Origin: Deltaproteobacteria bacterium
GTDB taxonomy: Bacteria > Desulfobacterota > DSM-4660 > Desulfatiglandales > HGW-15
Assembly (NCBI GenBank): GCA_019310485.1
Contig: JAFDEF010000036.1
Span: forward strand, 1 to 40,135
Length of the DNA stretch: 40,135 bases
Direction of reading: 5' to 3'
Part shown: positions 25,259-34,670 of the stretch, piece after piece
How the letters are laid out: each line of letters starts with the position of its first letter
How positions within the stretch are numbered: position 1 is the first letter of the stretch
Notes under the pieces: model-generated
Databases searched by the model: none
What the model was told of the DNA's origin: nothing
What the model saw: only the letters and a program-made list of their open reading frames with translations
Translations under genes and position numbers: made by a program

Positions 25259-25783
25259 ATGAAAAAATCCGTAATTCTTATTCTGAGTGTGCTGGCCATC
25301 TTCCTTTTTCAAGGGGCTGCCTTTGCTGTGGAGGCGCCAAAGATAGGTGTCGTTGACATGCAGAAGTTTCAAAAGAATTCCAAGGCATTCCAAAAAATCC
25401 GCGCCCAAATTCAGAAAAAATTCCAGGAGATGCAAAAAAAACTAGACCAAGAAAAAAGTGCACTGATGAAGCTGCAGGAAGAATACAAGAAGCAAAGTAT
25501 GATGCTAAGCCTGGACGCCCAGGAAGGCAAGAAAAGGGAACTGGAAAAAAAGCAGCGCTATTATAAGTACCTTCAAGATGACTTCAGCAAAGAACTTAAG
25601 GCGACTGAAATTGATACGATGAATAAGATTATGAATGAGCTGCAAGGAATTATCGAAGAAATAGGCAAGAAAGGTGGTTACACTTTGATACTCGAAAGAA
25701 GGGCTCTTGGCCTCATTTACTATGATAGCGCAGTTGATATTACGGACCAGGTAACCGAAGCTTATGACAGAATGAAAGAGTAA
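25259..25783 (+). CDS. skp: Periplasmic chaperone Skp/OmpH
   Basis: Skp holds unfolded outer-membrane proteins on their way to BamA. The 174-residue precursor has a clear signal peptide ending AAFA before VEAPKIGVVD. The mature part is a long charged coiled coil (about 45-125), forming the tentacles of the Skp trimer, with the family opening GVVDMQKFQKNS and a C-terminal VDITDQVTEAY strand. The ribosome site AGGGAG is seven bases from the ATG. Its place between bamA and lpxD is the classical one. Confidence 0.92.
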   Translation: MKKSVILILSVLAIFLFQGAAFAVEAPKIGVVDMQKFQKNSKAFQKIRAQIQKKFQEMQKKLDQEKSALMKLQEEYKKQSMMLSLDAQEGKKRELEKKQRYYKYLQDDFSKELKATEIDTMNKIMNELQGIIEEIGKKGGYTLILERRALGLIYYDSAVDITDQVTEAYDRMKE

Positions 25784-25863
25784 ACCCCCTGCTCCAGCTT
25801 CGCCCTTGTTTTTGCTGGGAATTCTGTTTCCAGAGAGGAATACCTCCAGAGGAGAATTTTTCT

Positions 25864-26913
25864 TTGGCTATTACGCTCAAGAAAATAGCAGAGATGGTTG
25901 GTGGAACAGTCTCAGGCGATGAAAATGTCCTTATCACCGGCGTTGGTTCTCTCACAGACGCGACCCGGGGAGACATATCTCTTTTTTATGACTACCGTTA
26001 CAGGGAATACCTAAAAAAAACAAAAGCTTCCGCACTCCTTGTCTCAAAAGTGACAGCACTTTACAAAGGTCCCCAGGTGGTGGTTTCCAATCCCCTGCTT
26101 TCCTATGCCAGGGTGGCAGCGCTGTTCGCTGTGCCCACCCCCACTTTTCCTGGGATCAGTGAACGGGCTACAATTCATGAAAGCAGCGTTATTGGAAACA
26201 ATGTTTCAATCTATCCATTTGTTTATGTAGGGGAAAACGCTAGCATAGGCGATCACGCAATTCTTTTTCCCGGGGTATTTGTGGGCGACAGGGTAAGAAT
26301 TGGGGAAAGGACAATCATTCACCCAAATGTCAGCATAATGCATGACTGTGTAATAGGAAAGGAGGTCATCATTCATGCCGGGGCCGTGATTGGTAGCGAT
26401 GGTTTCGGTTTTGTCCGAGATGGGTCCACAAATGTGAAAATACCCCAGATGGGTTTTGTTCAGATTGACGACCAGGTTGAAATCGGCGCGAATTGTTGCG
26501 TGGATCGTGCAGCCACGGGCAAAACCTGGATAAAAAAGGGCGTTAAAACCGACAACCTTGTTCAGGTGGCACACAATGTCACTATTGGCAAGGACACGGT
26601 AATCGTTGCACAGAGTGCGTTAGGGGGAAGTGTCAGCATCGGCGACAGCGTGATTATTGGCGGGCAGAGTGCAATTTCCGACCACGTGAAGATCGGCGAC
26701 CGGGCAATGATTGGCTCTAAATCAGGGGTCGCCAAGTCCTTGCCTCCGGGAGAAATCGTTTCAGGCGTGCCTGCCATGCCCCACCGGATCTGGTTGAAGA
26801 CGAGAGGCCTGATCACGAAACTGCCGGACCTTGTAAAAAGGCTTAGGGTGCTTGAGAAAAGAGTGGATGAGCTGGAAAGAAGCACAAATCATTCCGGCCA
26901 CGATAACGACTGA
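25864..26913 (+). CDS. lpxD: UDP-3-O-acylglucosamine N-acyltransferase
   Basis: LpxD adds the second acyl chain in lipid A synthesis. The 349-residue protein has the N-terminal uridine-binding domain (1-105) and a left-handed beta-helix with many hexapeptide turns (about 110-310). The catalytic-histidine region is DNLVQVAHNVTIG, and a C-terminal helical extension (LVKRLRVLEKRVDELE) is typical. The start is TTG at 25864, supported by GGAG nine bases upstream and by the LpxD-like N-terminus. fabZ follows within 50 bp. Confidence 0.95.
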   Translation: MAITLKKIAEMVGGTVSGDENVLITGVGSLTDATRGDISLFYDYRYREYLKKTKASALLVSKVTALYKGPQVVVSNPLLSYARVAALFAVPTPTFPGISERATIHESSVIGNNVSIYPFVYVGENASIGDHAILFPGVFVGDRVRIGERTIIHPNVSIMHDCVIGKEVIIHAGAVIGSDGFGFVRDGSTNVKIPQMGFVQIDDQVEIGANCCVDRAATGKTWIKKGVKTDNLVQVAHNVTIGKDTVIVAQSALGGSVSIGDSVIIGGQSAISDHVKIGDRAMIGSKSGVAKSLPPGEIVSGVPAMPHRIWLKTRGLITKLPDLVKRLRVLEKRVDELERSTNHSGHDND

Positions 26914-26960
26914 ACACAATACTTCGTTACAGGAGCCAACAAAATACTGAGAGAGATAAA

Positions 26961-27407
26961 ATGAAATTGCCTTTTTTCTATCAGGATATTATCAAAATTC
27001 TTCCACACCGCTATCCTTTCTTGTTTGTCGACAGGATTACTGAACTTGAGCCGGGTAAAAGGGTTGTCGGCATCAAGAATGTTTCGGCTAATGAACCCTT
27101 TTTTCAGGGACATTTCCCTGGAAACCCTGTTATGCCGGGCGTCCTTATTGTCGAAGCCATGGCACAGGTCGGGGGAATTCTGGCCAGGTTATCTACACCG
27201 GAGGCGGTGGAAAAAGAAGGTGCGGAAAATGTTCTGTTCATGTCCATTGACAAAGTCAAGTTTCGAAAGCAGGTGGTGCCGGGCGATCAACTTGTTCTGG
27301 AGCTAACGCCCCTTCGAACAGGTTCCAGAGTTTGGAAAATGGCGGGAAAGGCATTTGTAAACAACGAGCTTGTTTCAGAAGCGGTACTTGTTGCTACCAT
27401 AGGCTGA
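26961..27407 (+). CDS. fabZ: 3-hydroxyacyl-ACP dehydratase
   Basis: FabZ dehydrates 3-hydroxyacyl-ACP in fatty acid elongation and competes with LpxA and LpxD for the same substrates. The 148-residue hot-dog protein shows LPHRYPFLFVDRI with the catalytic His (about residue 15) and GHFPGNPVMPGVLIVEAMAQ with the catalytic Glu (about 66). Length and both motifs are standard. The next start, lpxA, is one base past its stop, pointing to coupled translation. Confidence 0.96.
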   Translation: MKLPFFYQDIIKILPHRYPFLFVDRITELEPGKRVVGIKNVSANEPFFQGHFPGNPVMPGVLIVEAMAQVGGILARLSTPEAVEKEGAENVLFMSIDKVKFRKQVVPGDQLVLELTPLRTGSRVWKMAGKAFVNNELVSEAVLVATIG

Positions 27408-27408
27408 C

Positions 27409-28200
27409 ATGAAAGAGGCAAGCACAGTGGAAATACACCCCAGTGCCATCGTGGACCCTCACGCTGAATTGGACCAGGACGTCAAGATCGGCCCCTACTG
27501 CGTGATCGGGGCACATGTCAAGATCGGCCGTGGTACGGTAATTAAGTCTCACGTAGTCATTGAAGGGCATACCCAGGTAGGGGAGCGCAATACAATCCAT
27601 CCTTTTGTTTCTATCGGTGCACCCCCACAGGACATTGGCTACAAGGGTGAAGATACCCGGGTTATTATCGGTAACGGCAATATCGTCAGGGAATATGCGA
27701 CAATACACAGGGCAACAACAAAGCAGGACTGGGTTACACTTGTAGGTGACAATAACTATATAATGGCCTATGCACATATCGCCCACGATTGCACGTTAGG
27801 CAATAACATAATCATGTCAAATGTGGCAACTCTGGGCGGTCACATAACTATCGGGGACCATGCCATCCTGGGAGGGCTGGTTGCCGTCCACCAGTTCGTA
27901 AGGATCGGGGCTTACTCTTTCCTGGGCGGGAAGTCGGGTGTGGACAGGGACGTGCCTCCATTCATGATTATTGCAGGGGAAAGGGCCAAACTCTATGGTG
28001 TAAACCGCTTGGGCCTGAAGCGCCACGGGTTTTCTCCAAAAGTTATAGAAGGGCTCAAAAGAGCTTTCAGAATAATCTGGAGAGAGAACAGATCTTTTAA
28101 GGAAGGTATAAGCCAGGTCAGGCGCGAGATTAACTCATTCCCTGAACTCGAGATCCTGCTTGGATTCTTTGAAGGTTCAAAAAGAGGAGTCCTCAGATGA
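27409..28200 (+). CDS. lpxA: UDP-N-acetylglucosamine acyltransferase
   Basis: LpxA catalyses the first step of lipid A synthesis. The 263-residue protein has the left-handed beta-helix (about 8-190) and C-terminal helical domain. The catalytic His is in AHIAHDCTLGN (H126, close to E. coli H125), and the GAPPQDIGYKGE segment (71-82) is diagnostic. ATG 27409 gives numbering close to E. coli; a GTG at 27427 has AAAGAGG eight bases upstream and is an alternative start. It overlaps lpxI by 4 nt (ATGA). Confidence 0.96.
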   Translation: MKEASTVEIHPSAIVDPHAELDQDVKIGPYCVIGAHVKIGRGTVIKSHVVIEGHTQVGERNTIHPFVSIGAPPQDIGYKGEDTRVIIGNGNIVREYATIHRATTKQDWVTLVGDNNYIMAYAHIAHDCTLGNNIIMSNVATLGGHITIGDHAILGGLVAVHQFVRIGAYSFLGGKSGVDRDVPPFMIIAGERAKLYGVNRLGLKRHGFSPKVIEGLKRAFRIIWRENRSFKEGISQVRREINSFPELEILLGFFEGSKRGVLR

Positions 28201-29021
28201 GTTCGGGGCCTGGCAAACAGCAAAAGACACTTGGCCTCATTGCCGGCGGCGGAAAGTTCCCGCTAATGGTGGCCGAGGCTGCCATAACTCAGGGCTTTCA
28301 CGTTGTAGCGGTGGCGCACAGAGATGAAACAGATCCTGCTCTGTCAGACAAGGTGGATGAAATTATCTGGATCAAGCTTGGACAGCTTGGCCACCTTATC
28401 AAGGGCCTAAAAAAGCACAGTGTCGGCAAAGCAGTGATGGCAGGTTCCATTACCAAGAAAAAAATGTTCGAAAACGTCAGACCTGATGTCAAGGGCCTCG
28501 CCCTTATGTCAAAGCTGGCTATTTTTCATGATGACGACATATTGAGGGCTGTTGCTGATGAGCTGGGAAAAGAAGGGATAAGGATCATCAGCCCTACAGT
28601 TTATCTCCCTGATCTTCAGGCTCCTGCAGGAGTCCTGACCAAGAGAAAGCCCGGAAAAAGCGAAAGGACTGATATCGATTTCGGCTGGAAAATAGCAAAG
28701 GAACTCGGCAGGCTGGATATTGGGCAATGCGTTGTTGTAAAGGAAAAAACGGTACTAGCGCTTGAAGCTATTGACGGCACAGATGCGACGATACTCAGGG
28801 GCGGTACTCTAGCTAAAAGCGGTGCCGTAGTGGTAAAAGTCAGCAAGCCCACGCAGGATCTTCGTTTTGACCTGCCTTCCGTAGGTCTTGAAACCGTAAA
28901 AGTAATGTCCAGGGTTAAGGCGTCAGCCCTTGCGCTTGAGGCAGGGAAAACTCTGATTTTTGACAGGCCCCAGATGATAGCCTTTGCAAACAAGTCCCAT
29001 ATTGCTGTAGTATGCTTATGA
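28197..29021 (+). CDS. lpxI: UDP-2,3-diacylglucosamine pyrophosphatase (LpxI, DUF1009)
   Basis: LpxI cuts UDP-2,3-diacylglucosamine to lipid X, replacing LpxH in many non-enteric bacteria. The 274-residue protein opens with LGLIAGGGKFPLMVAEAA, has AVMAGSITKKKMF (about 81-93), and a C-terminal catalytic domain with EAIDGTDATILRGG containing the conserved Asp pair. Start and lpxA stop overlap as ATGA. No lpxH is seen. The Gfo/Idh gene follows 57 bp later. Confidence 0.94.
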   Translation: MSSGPGKQQKTLGLIAGGGKFPLMVAEAAITQGFHVVAVAHRDETDPALSDKVDEIIWIKLGQLGHLIKGLKKHSVGKAVMAGSITKKKMFENVRPDVKGLALMSKLAIFHDDDILRAVADELGKEGIRIISPTVYLPDLQAPAGVLTKRKPGKSERTDIDFGWKIAKELGRLDIGQCVVVKEKTVLALEAIDGTDATILRGGTLAKSGAVVVKVSKPTQDLRFDLPSVGLETVKVMSRVKASALALEAGKTLIFDRPQMIAFANKSHIAVVCL

Positions 29022-29078
29022 TATTTTTCGCGTATTTCCGCGTTGCTCAATGAGAGATCATCATAAAGCTGTAAAGAC

Positions 29079-30050
29079 ATGAAAGACAATAAACTAAGAG
29101 TAGGCGTGATAGGGGTGGGGCATCTTGGAGAATATCACGTCCAGAAATATAAGGCTCTCCCCACAGTCGATCTGGTTGGCGTGGTCGATACTGATGAGAA
29201 ACGTGTAAGGGATATCTCAGAGCGTTACGGTACCAACGCTTACACTAGCCACCATGATATCCTGGAGAAGGTCGACGCTGTTAGCCTGGCTGTCCCCACA
29301 GAAAAGCACTATCATTTGGCCAAGGATATTCTCTCCCAGGGTGTTCACCTGCTTGTAGAAAAACCCATAACCTATCAACTTGAACCCGCCGACACCCTGA
29401 TAAAGATGGCGCATGACAGGGGGTTGGTTCTTCAAGTTGGGTTGGTTGAGCGCTATAACCCCGCTGTGGTCAAAATGCAGTCCTTCTTAAACAAGCCCAT
29501 ATTTATTGAATCTCACCGTATGAATGTTTTCACGACAAGGGGGACGGACGTTGATGTGGTTCTTGACCTGATGATCCATGATCTAGACATAATTCTTCAC
29601 GTGATCCGTTCAGAAGTCAAGGAAGTGCATGCTGTCGGAATGTCAGTCGTTACCGGAAAAACCGATATCGCCAATGTTAGAATAATCTTCGAAGATGGTA
29701 CCGTGGCGAACCTGACGGCCAGTAGAGTCTCAGATCGAACCCTTAGAAAAATACGCGTATTTCAGCAGGACGCATACCTTTCAGTGGACTGTCTCAAAAG
29801 GGAATTGAGCGTCACCAGGCTGGATACGACTAACAGGACTTCTACCAATTTTCCCCAGATTACCTCAAACAGCACCCGGTTCCCTGACAGCGACCCCCTG
29901 GCCGATCAGATTCGTTCTTTTGTAAATAGTGTCATCAACGGCTCAACTCCAGTGGTTTCAGGTGAGGATGGGCGAAGAGCCCTCAAGTACGCGCTTGGCA
30001 TCATTGACCAGATTGAAAGGGGATGCAAAAACTTCCAGGAAATCTGCTGA
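29079..30050 (+). CDS. Gfo/Idh/MocA-family oxidoreductase within the lipid A cluster
   Basis: The 323-residue protein has an N-terminal Rossmann domain, GVGHLGEYH (9-17), and the family motif VEKPITY (about 94-100), whose Lys-Pro sits at the active site. The C-terminal alpha/beta domain contains a MIHDLDIILH helix. The family oxidises sugars or sugar nucleotides with NAD(P). In Acidithiobacillus a homologue, GnnA, oxidises UDP-GlcNAc for diamino-sugar lipid A, with the aminotransferase GnnB beside it. No GnnB is present here, so that role is only a possibility. The gene lies between lpxI and lpxB in the same direction. Confidence 0.85.
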   Translation: MKDNKLRVGVIGVGHLGEYHVQKYKALPTVDLVGVVDTDEKRVRDISERYGTNAYTSHHDILEKVDAVSLAVPTEKHYHLAKDILSQGVHLLVEKPITYQLEPADTLIKMAHDRGLVLQVGLVERYNPAVVKMQSFLNKPIFIESHRMNVFTTRGTDVDVVLDLMIHDLDIILHVIRSEVKEVHAVGMSVVTGKTDIANVRIIFEDGTVANLTASRVSDRTLRKIRVFQQDAYLSVDCLKRELSVTRLDTTNRTSTNFPQITSNSTRFPDSDPLADQIRSFVNSVINGSTPVVSGEDGRRALKYALGIIDQIERGCKNFQEIC

Positions 30051-30280
30051 GCGCAGGGCTTTCTCTAACCCATCGGAAAACCAGATTCAGGTCAGCGTAA
30101 GAAAGAATGCTCATGTGCAATGCATCTGAGACTTAGCAGCGTGAGGCGCACTCTGATGTGCACTACGAGAGCGCTTAGAATTGCTCAACTTTTTTCGCGC
30201 TCAGAAAAGTCACAAATTAAAGTCAAGGAATATTTAGGGAAAAGGGAAGTTTTTAAAAGCTCTCGCCCTAATGGGTAGGC

Positions 30281-31468
30281 ATGAGAAAGGCAGAGCTAAT
30301 GAGTATCTCTCGAAATGCTCTCAGATATGTCGTTATTGTCGCTGGTGAGGCCTCAGCCGATCTGCACGGCTCAAATCTTGTAAAAGCCATAAAAAAGCTT
30401 AACCCGAGTGTCAATTTCATAGGCATTGGGGGGAGGAAAATGGAGGATGCAGGAGTAAAAATCCTTGTTCCTTCTTCAGACATGGCTGTCGTGGGTCTTA
30501 CCGAAGTTTTTCCCCGGCTTGTAATGATTTTCAAAGCTTACCTCAAGCTACGATCCATGCTTAAAAAGGTGAGGCCCCATCTTTTGATATTGATTGACTA
30601 CCCCGATTTCAACATAAGCTTGGCCCGAAGCGCCAAACGTTTAAATATTCCTGTTCTTTACTATATCAGCCCGCAGCTCTGGGCCTGGAGAAAAGGAAGA
30701 ATAAAAAAGCTTGTGAAAAGGGTCGACAAGATGGCTGTTATTCTGCCATTCGAGGAACAGTTCTATCAGCAAAAGGGAATGGATGTTGAATACGTGGGCC
30801 ATCCCTTGTTGGACGCCCTTCCCCAAGACCTTGCAAAAGGAACGCCCGGTAAGGAAAAAGGAGGAAGCAGCGGCTTCCCGATCCTTGGCATTGTACCCGG
30901 GAGCAGGGTGGAAGAAGTCACTAATCTCTTGCCCCCTATGATGGGGGCGGCCCAGATCCTTTCCACTCACTATCCAGATCTCAGGTGTGTATTGCCAATT
31001 GCGCCAACAATTTCACCCTCTCTTATTGAATCCTTTATCCGAAAATCGCAGGTAAATGTGACCACCTTTGAGGGAAACATCTACGAAGCCCTCAGCAAAT
31101 GTGACCTAGCGCTTGTCGCTTCCGGGACCGCGACGCTCGAAACCGCTATGATGGAAGTGCCCATGATCATCGTCTATCGTGTATCCTTGATGAGTTATCT
31201 TATGGGCAGGCTATTGGTTAGGGTCCCTCATATCGGTCTGGTTAACCTGGTGGCAGGTGAAGAGATCGTTCCTGAATTGATCCAAAATGATGTGACTCCC
31301 CGGAAGATTGCGAGGGAGGCGTTTTCAATTCTTGAAGATGGCCAGAAAAAACAAAATATGGTAAAAAAGCTACACAAGTTGAAAGAGCATCTTGGACAGA
31401 GACCTCCGTCGGAGAGAACAGCCCACATTGCGCTTGAGATGATGGGCGAGCACCCTCCACAGGGGTGA
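30281..31468 (+). CDS. lpxB: Lipid-A-disaccharide synthase
   Basis: LpxB, a GT-B glycosyltransferase of family GT19, joins lipid X to UDP-2,3-diacylglucosamine at the inner membrane. The 395-residue protein shows VAGEASADLHGSNLVKA (17-33), IDYPDFN (about 104-110), YYISPQLWAWRKGR (about 125-138), the LGIVPGSRVEEV nucleotide loop and the C-terminal VASGTATLETAMM. ATG 30302, seven codons in, has AAAGG upstream and is an alternative start. A 230-bp gap separates it from the oxidoreductase; I see no clear terminator or promoter in it. Confidence 0.95.
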   Translation: MRKAELMSISRNALRYVVIVAGEASADLHGSNLVKAIKKLNPSVNFIGIGGRKMEDAGVKILVPSSDMAVVGLTEVFPRLVMIFKAYLKLRSMLKKVRPHLLILIDYPDFNISLARSAKRLNIPVLYYISPQLWAWRKGRIKKLVKRVDKMAVILPFEEQFYQQKGMDVEYVGHPLLDALPQDLAKGTPGKEKGGSSGFPILGIVPGSRVEEVTNLLPPMMGAAQILSTHYPDLRCVLPIAPTISPSLIESFIRKSQVNVTTFEGNIYEALSKCDLALVASGTATLETAMMEVPMIIVYRVSLMSYLMGRLLVRVPHIGLVNLVAGEEIVPELIQNDVTPRKIAREAFSILEDGQKKQNMVKKLHKLKEHLGQRPPSERTAHIALEMMGEHPPQG

Positions 31469-31501
31469 GAGTTTAGCAAAAAAGGAAGGTAAGAACCTAA
31501 A

Positions 31502-32872
31502 ATGGCAACCACAGTGCTTGTTGTCGACGATGAAGAGAGCATTATTCAGTCACTTGGCGGAATACTCACTGACGAAGGACTGGAAGTCGTCAGCGCTACC
31601 AGCGGAGCTGAAGCACTGGAAAAGATTGATGAGATGATGCCCGATCTTGTGCTGCTTGACATCTGGATGCCCGGCATGGACGGAATTGAAACTCTGATCA
31701 AGATAAAGGAATCTTACCCCCATCTCCAGGTAGTAATGATGTCCGGGCATGGCACAATAGAAACGGCTGTCAAGGCCACCAAGCTGGGAGCGTATGATTT
31801 CATTGAAAAGCCCTTATCCCTTGAAAAAGTTATCCTCTCCATCACCAATGCGCTTGAGCACTATAGGCTGGAAGAAGAGATCACGCTGCTCAAAGAAAAG
31901 CAAAAGAACAAGTACCGAATAACAGGACACAGCCCTGCCATAAGGCAGCTTAAAGAACAGATCCATATCGTTGCCCCCACGAATGCCTGGGTCTTGATAT
32001 CTGGTGAGAATGGGACCGGAAAGGAACTCGTGGCTCATACGATTCATCAACTTAGCAAGAGAAGTCATAAGCCTCTTGTGGAGGTAAATTGCGCTGCAAT
32101 CCCAGAAGAGCTGATCGAGAGTGAACTTTTTGGCCACGAGAAAGGAGCATTTACGGGCGCCACTGTGATGAAAAAAGGCAAATTTGACCTCGCCCACCAG
32201 GGGACCCTCTTTCTGGACGAAATCGGGGACATGAGCCTGAAGGCTCAATCCAAGACTCTACGGATACTTCAGGAACAGAAGTTTGAAAGGGTTGGAGGTT
32301 CACGAACCATACAGGTGGATGTTCGCGTTATTGCTGCGACAAACAAAGACCTTGAAGCAGAGATTGAGAAAGGAACGTTCAGGGATGATTTATACTTTAG
32401 ACTGAATGTAATCCCTATAAGAGTCCCACCCCTGAGAGAGCGAACTGAAGACATACCTGAGCTGGTGGGGGAATTTCTAAGGGAAATATCGCTGGATACA
32501 AACCTTGAACCCAAAGAATTTTCTGAAGATGCCATCAAAACCTTGCAGAAATACCACTGGCCGGGCAACGTGAGGGAGCTCAAGAATCTGGTTGAAAGAC
32601 TTGTGATAATGATTCCTGGAAAGAAAATCCGGGCACAGGATATTCCACCTCCCTTTAATCAGGAATCCGCCGTGGAAGGGGAGCTAGCCTCAAGCTTAAT
32701 GGCCAAAACTTACAGAGAAGCCAAAGGGAATTTTGAAAGAGCCTTCATTGCCAAAAAGTTGCGCGAGTTCAACTGGAACATATCTCAGACAGCTGACGCC
32801 ATAGGGATCGAAAGAAGCAACCTGCACAAAAAAATCAAGGCCTATGGCCTTGATAACCTACGCTCTGAATAG
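31502..32872 (+). CDS. Sigma-54 response regulator of the NtrC/NtrX type
   Basis: The 456-residue protein has three domains. The receiver (1-120) has D9, D10 and phosphorylation site D53 with K103. The AAA+ domain (about 140-380) has Walker A GENGTGKE (168-175), the sigma-54 contact loop GAFTGA (215-220) and Walker [10 protein letters not shown] (235-243). A Fis-type helix-turn-helix lies at about 410-452 ([20 protein letters not shown]). It would activate sigma-54 promoters after phosphorylation. NtrX-like features include the [18 protein letters not shown] segment. No histidine kinase is adjacent, so its signal is unknown. Its 3' end overlaps the convergent engB by 38 bp. Confidence 0.92.
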   Translation: MATTVLVVDDEESIIQSLGGILTDEGLEVVSATSGAEALEKIDEMMPDLVLLDIWMPGMDGIETLIKIKESYPHLQVVMMSGHGTIETAVKATKLGAYDFIEKPLSLEKVILSITNALEHYRLEEEITLLKEKQKNKYRITGHSPAIRQLKEQIHIVAPTNAWVLISGENGTGKELVAHTIHQLSKRSHKPLVEVNCAAIPEELIESELFGHEKGAFTGATVMKKGKFDLAHQGTLFLDEIGDMSLKAQSKTLRILQEQKFERVGGSRTIQVDVRVIAATNKDLEAEIEKGTFRDDLYFRLNVIPIRVPPLRERTEDIPELVGEFLREISLDTNLEPKEFSEDAIKTLQKYHWPGNVRELKNLVERLVIMIPGKKIRAQDIPPPFNQESAVEGELASSLMAKTYREAKGNFERAFIAKKLREFNWNISQTADAIGIERSNLHKKIKAYGLDNLRSE

Positions 32873-33437
32873 CTTCCCTGATTGTCTTCCACACTTCTTC
32901 CCTTCCCTGCTTTGTCCTAGCGGAAAAAAGTACCGGCCTGAGCCTGCACACGCCGGATAGCTGCTTGTCTATCAGATTCTGCCTCAAAATAGCTCTTTGG
33001 CGAGAGAGCTTATCCGATTTGGTAAGAACCGGGACACAAGTAATATGGTGTTGATCCAGCCAGGCCATGAGGTCAAGATCATCACTGCCCGGATCTCTTC
33101 TAATATCCAGGATGACTACAACAGCCTTCAGGCTGGAGCGCCCCCGGAGGTAAGCATTTACCAGGCCACCCCATGATTTTCGGACATGCAAGGGCACGCG
33201 CGCATAGCCGTATCCCGGGAGGTCCACAAAATAAAGCGAATCATCCACGGAGAAAAAATTTATGGCCTGGGTTCTGCCCGGCTTCGAGCTTGTTCTGGCA
33301 ATCTGTTTTCTGTTAAGAAGCGTATTTATCAACGAGGACTTCCCCACGTTTGAACGGCCTGCAAAGGCAATCTCAGGCTTGTTTGGAGGAGGATAATCAC
33401 TTTCGCGATAAGCGCTTTTCAGGAAAGCGACCTTCAC
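32835..33437 (-). CDS. engB: Ribosome biogenesis GTP-binding protein EngB/YsxC
   Basis: An essential GTPase for late 50S subunit assembly. The 200-residue protein contains G1 AGRSNVGKSS (27-36), the G2-region Thr in GRTQAINFF, G3 DLPGYG (about 73-78), G4 TKSD (about 141-144) and a G5 SAR motif (about 172). Length is typical. It overlaps the upstream aminotransferase by 41 bp in the same direction and the convergent NtrC-type gene by 38 bp. Confidence 0.95.
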   Translation of the reverse strand: MKVAFLKSAYRESDYPPPNKPEIAFAGRSNVGKSSLINTLLNRKQIARTSSKPGRTQAINFFSVDDSLYFVDLPGYGYARVPLHVRKSWGGLVNAYLRGRSSLKAVVVILDIRRDPGSDDLDLMAWLDQHHITCVPVLTKSDKLSRQRAILRQNLIDKQLSGVCRLRPVLFSARTKQGREEVWKTIREAIQSVGYQGHRP

Positions 33438-34578
33438 TGCGGCGCCTCTTAATGAACTCGTGGATGCGGTTCAGTCCTTCCTCAATGTTTTCCAAGGAAT
33501 TGGCATAGGAAATTCTAATATAGCCTTCCCCGTTCTGGCCAAAATCGATTCCCGGACTTACGCCGACCCCAGCCTCTTCAAGCATTTCAAATGCCAGGTC
33601 GTAGGACTTGGCTGAAAGGTGTTTAGCGCTGGCAAACACGTAAAAAGCGCCCACCGGTTCCACCCTTAAATGGAATCCCAGTTCCCCTAAGCGCTGGATC
33701 ATATAATGCCGCCTCTGATCATAGATAGATTTCATTCTTTTCACATCAGGAGCAGCCTTTCTAAGCGCTGCCAGACCGGCCCATTGGGAGACACTCCCTG
33801 CGGAAATAAAGAAATTCTGCTGAATCTTTTGAAGAGGACGCACAAACTCAGGAGGAACAATCACATACCCGAGCCTCCAACCGGTCATGGCGTAAGCCTT
33901 TGAAAAGCCGTTCAGCACAAAAGCCCTTTCCGTGAACTCCAGAATCGAGTGGGCCTTCCCCCTGTATACGAGTGCGTGGTAGATCTCATCGGAAATCACT
34001 GGCAAACCGAGCTCTACGATCTCCTTGATGTGAGCGGGTGAGAGCAAGGTTCCGGTGGGGTTCGAAGGTGAGTTGATAAGAATCGCCTTAGTCCGTGATC
34101 CTATTCTTTTTTTAACGTCTTCGAGCCTAAACTCAAAGCCGTCTTCTTCGTAAACATTGACAAACAGGGGGCTAGCGTTCAGGAAACGGACAAAATTGGG
34201 GTAACAGGGATAATGAGGGTCGGAGATAATAATTTCATCGCCCGGGGAAAGAATTGAGGAAAAAAGCATAAACAAGGCCGGAGAGGTGCCGGAAGTTACA
34301 ATAACCTGATCGGGCCCCACCTTCACACCATAATGCTCCAGGTAGTGCTGGCAGATGGCCTCACGCAGCTCTATTAAACCCAGGCTGTGAGTGTAGTGGG
34401 TATGGCCGTCTTTTATGGCTTTTCTTGCTGCCTCACATATGCATTCCGGTGTTGGAAAATCAGGCTCCCCTATTTCCAGGTGAACAATGTCGCGTCCTTG
34501 CCTTTCAAGCTCCTGTGCTCTTTCCAGAACATCCATGACAATAAAGGAAGGAATGTTGCGCGCTCTATCAGTAATCAT
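33397..34578 (-). CDS. Class I/II PLP-dependent aminotransferase
   Basis: A fold-type I aminotransferase of the AspC/AlaA kind. From ATG 34578 it has 393 residues, with GEPDFPTPE (substrate loop), TSGTSPALF, INSPSNPTGTLL with the PLP-ring Asn, and NGFSKAYAMTGWRLGYV carrying the PLP lysine. The frame is open from GTG 34623, but ATG 34578 has AGGA seven bases upstream and gives the family-like MITDRARNIPSF. The exact substrate (aspartate, alanine or another amino acid with 2-oxoglutarate) cannot be told. Its end overlaps engB by 41 bp. Confidence 0.92.
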   Translation of the reverse strand: MITDRARNIPSFIVMDVLERAQELERQGRDIVHLEIGEPDFPTPECICEAARKAIKDGHTHYTHSLGLIELREAICQHYLEHYGVKVGPDQVIVTSGTSPALFMLFSSILSPGDEIIISDPHYPCYPNFVRFLNASPLFVNVYEEDGFEFRLEDVKKRIGSRTKAILINSPSNPTGTLLSPAHIKEIVELGLPVISDEIYHALVYRGKAHSILEFTERAFVLNGFSKAYAMTGWRLGYVIVPPEFVRPLQKIQQNFFISAGSVSQWAGLAALRKAAPDVKRMKSIYDQRRHYMIQRLGELGFHLRVEPVGAFYVFASAKHLSAKSYDLAFEMLEEAGVGVSPGIDFGQNGEGYIRISYANSLENIEEGLNRIHEFIKRRRSEGRFPEKRLSRK

Positions 34579-34670
34579 ACGCTTTCCTTGTCCTTGAGCC
34601 ACTATTGAGCTCACCTGCGGCACCTCAGCAAAGACGGGGCTGTTGGGCTGAGCTCACCATACAGGTGGCA

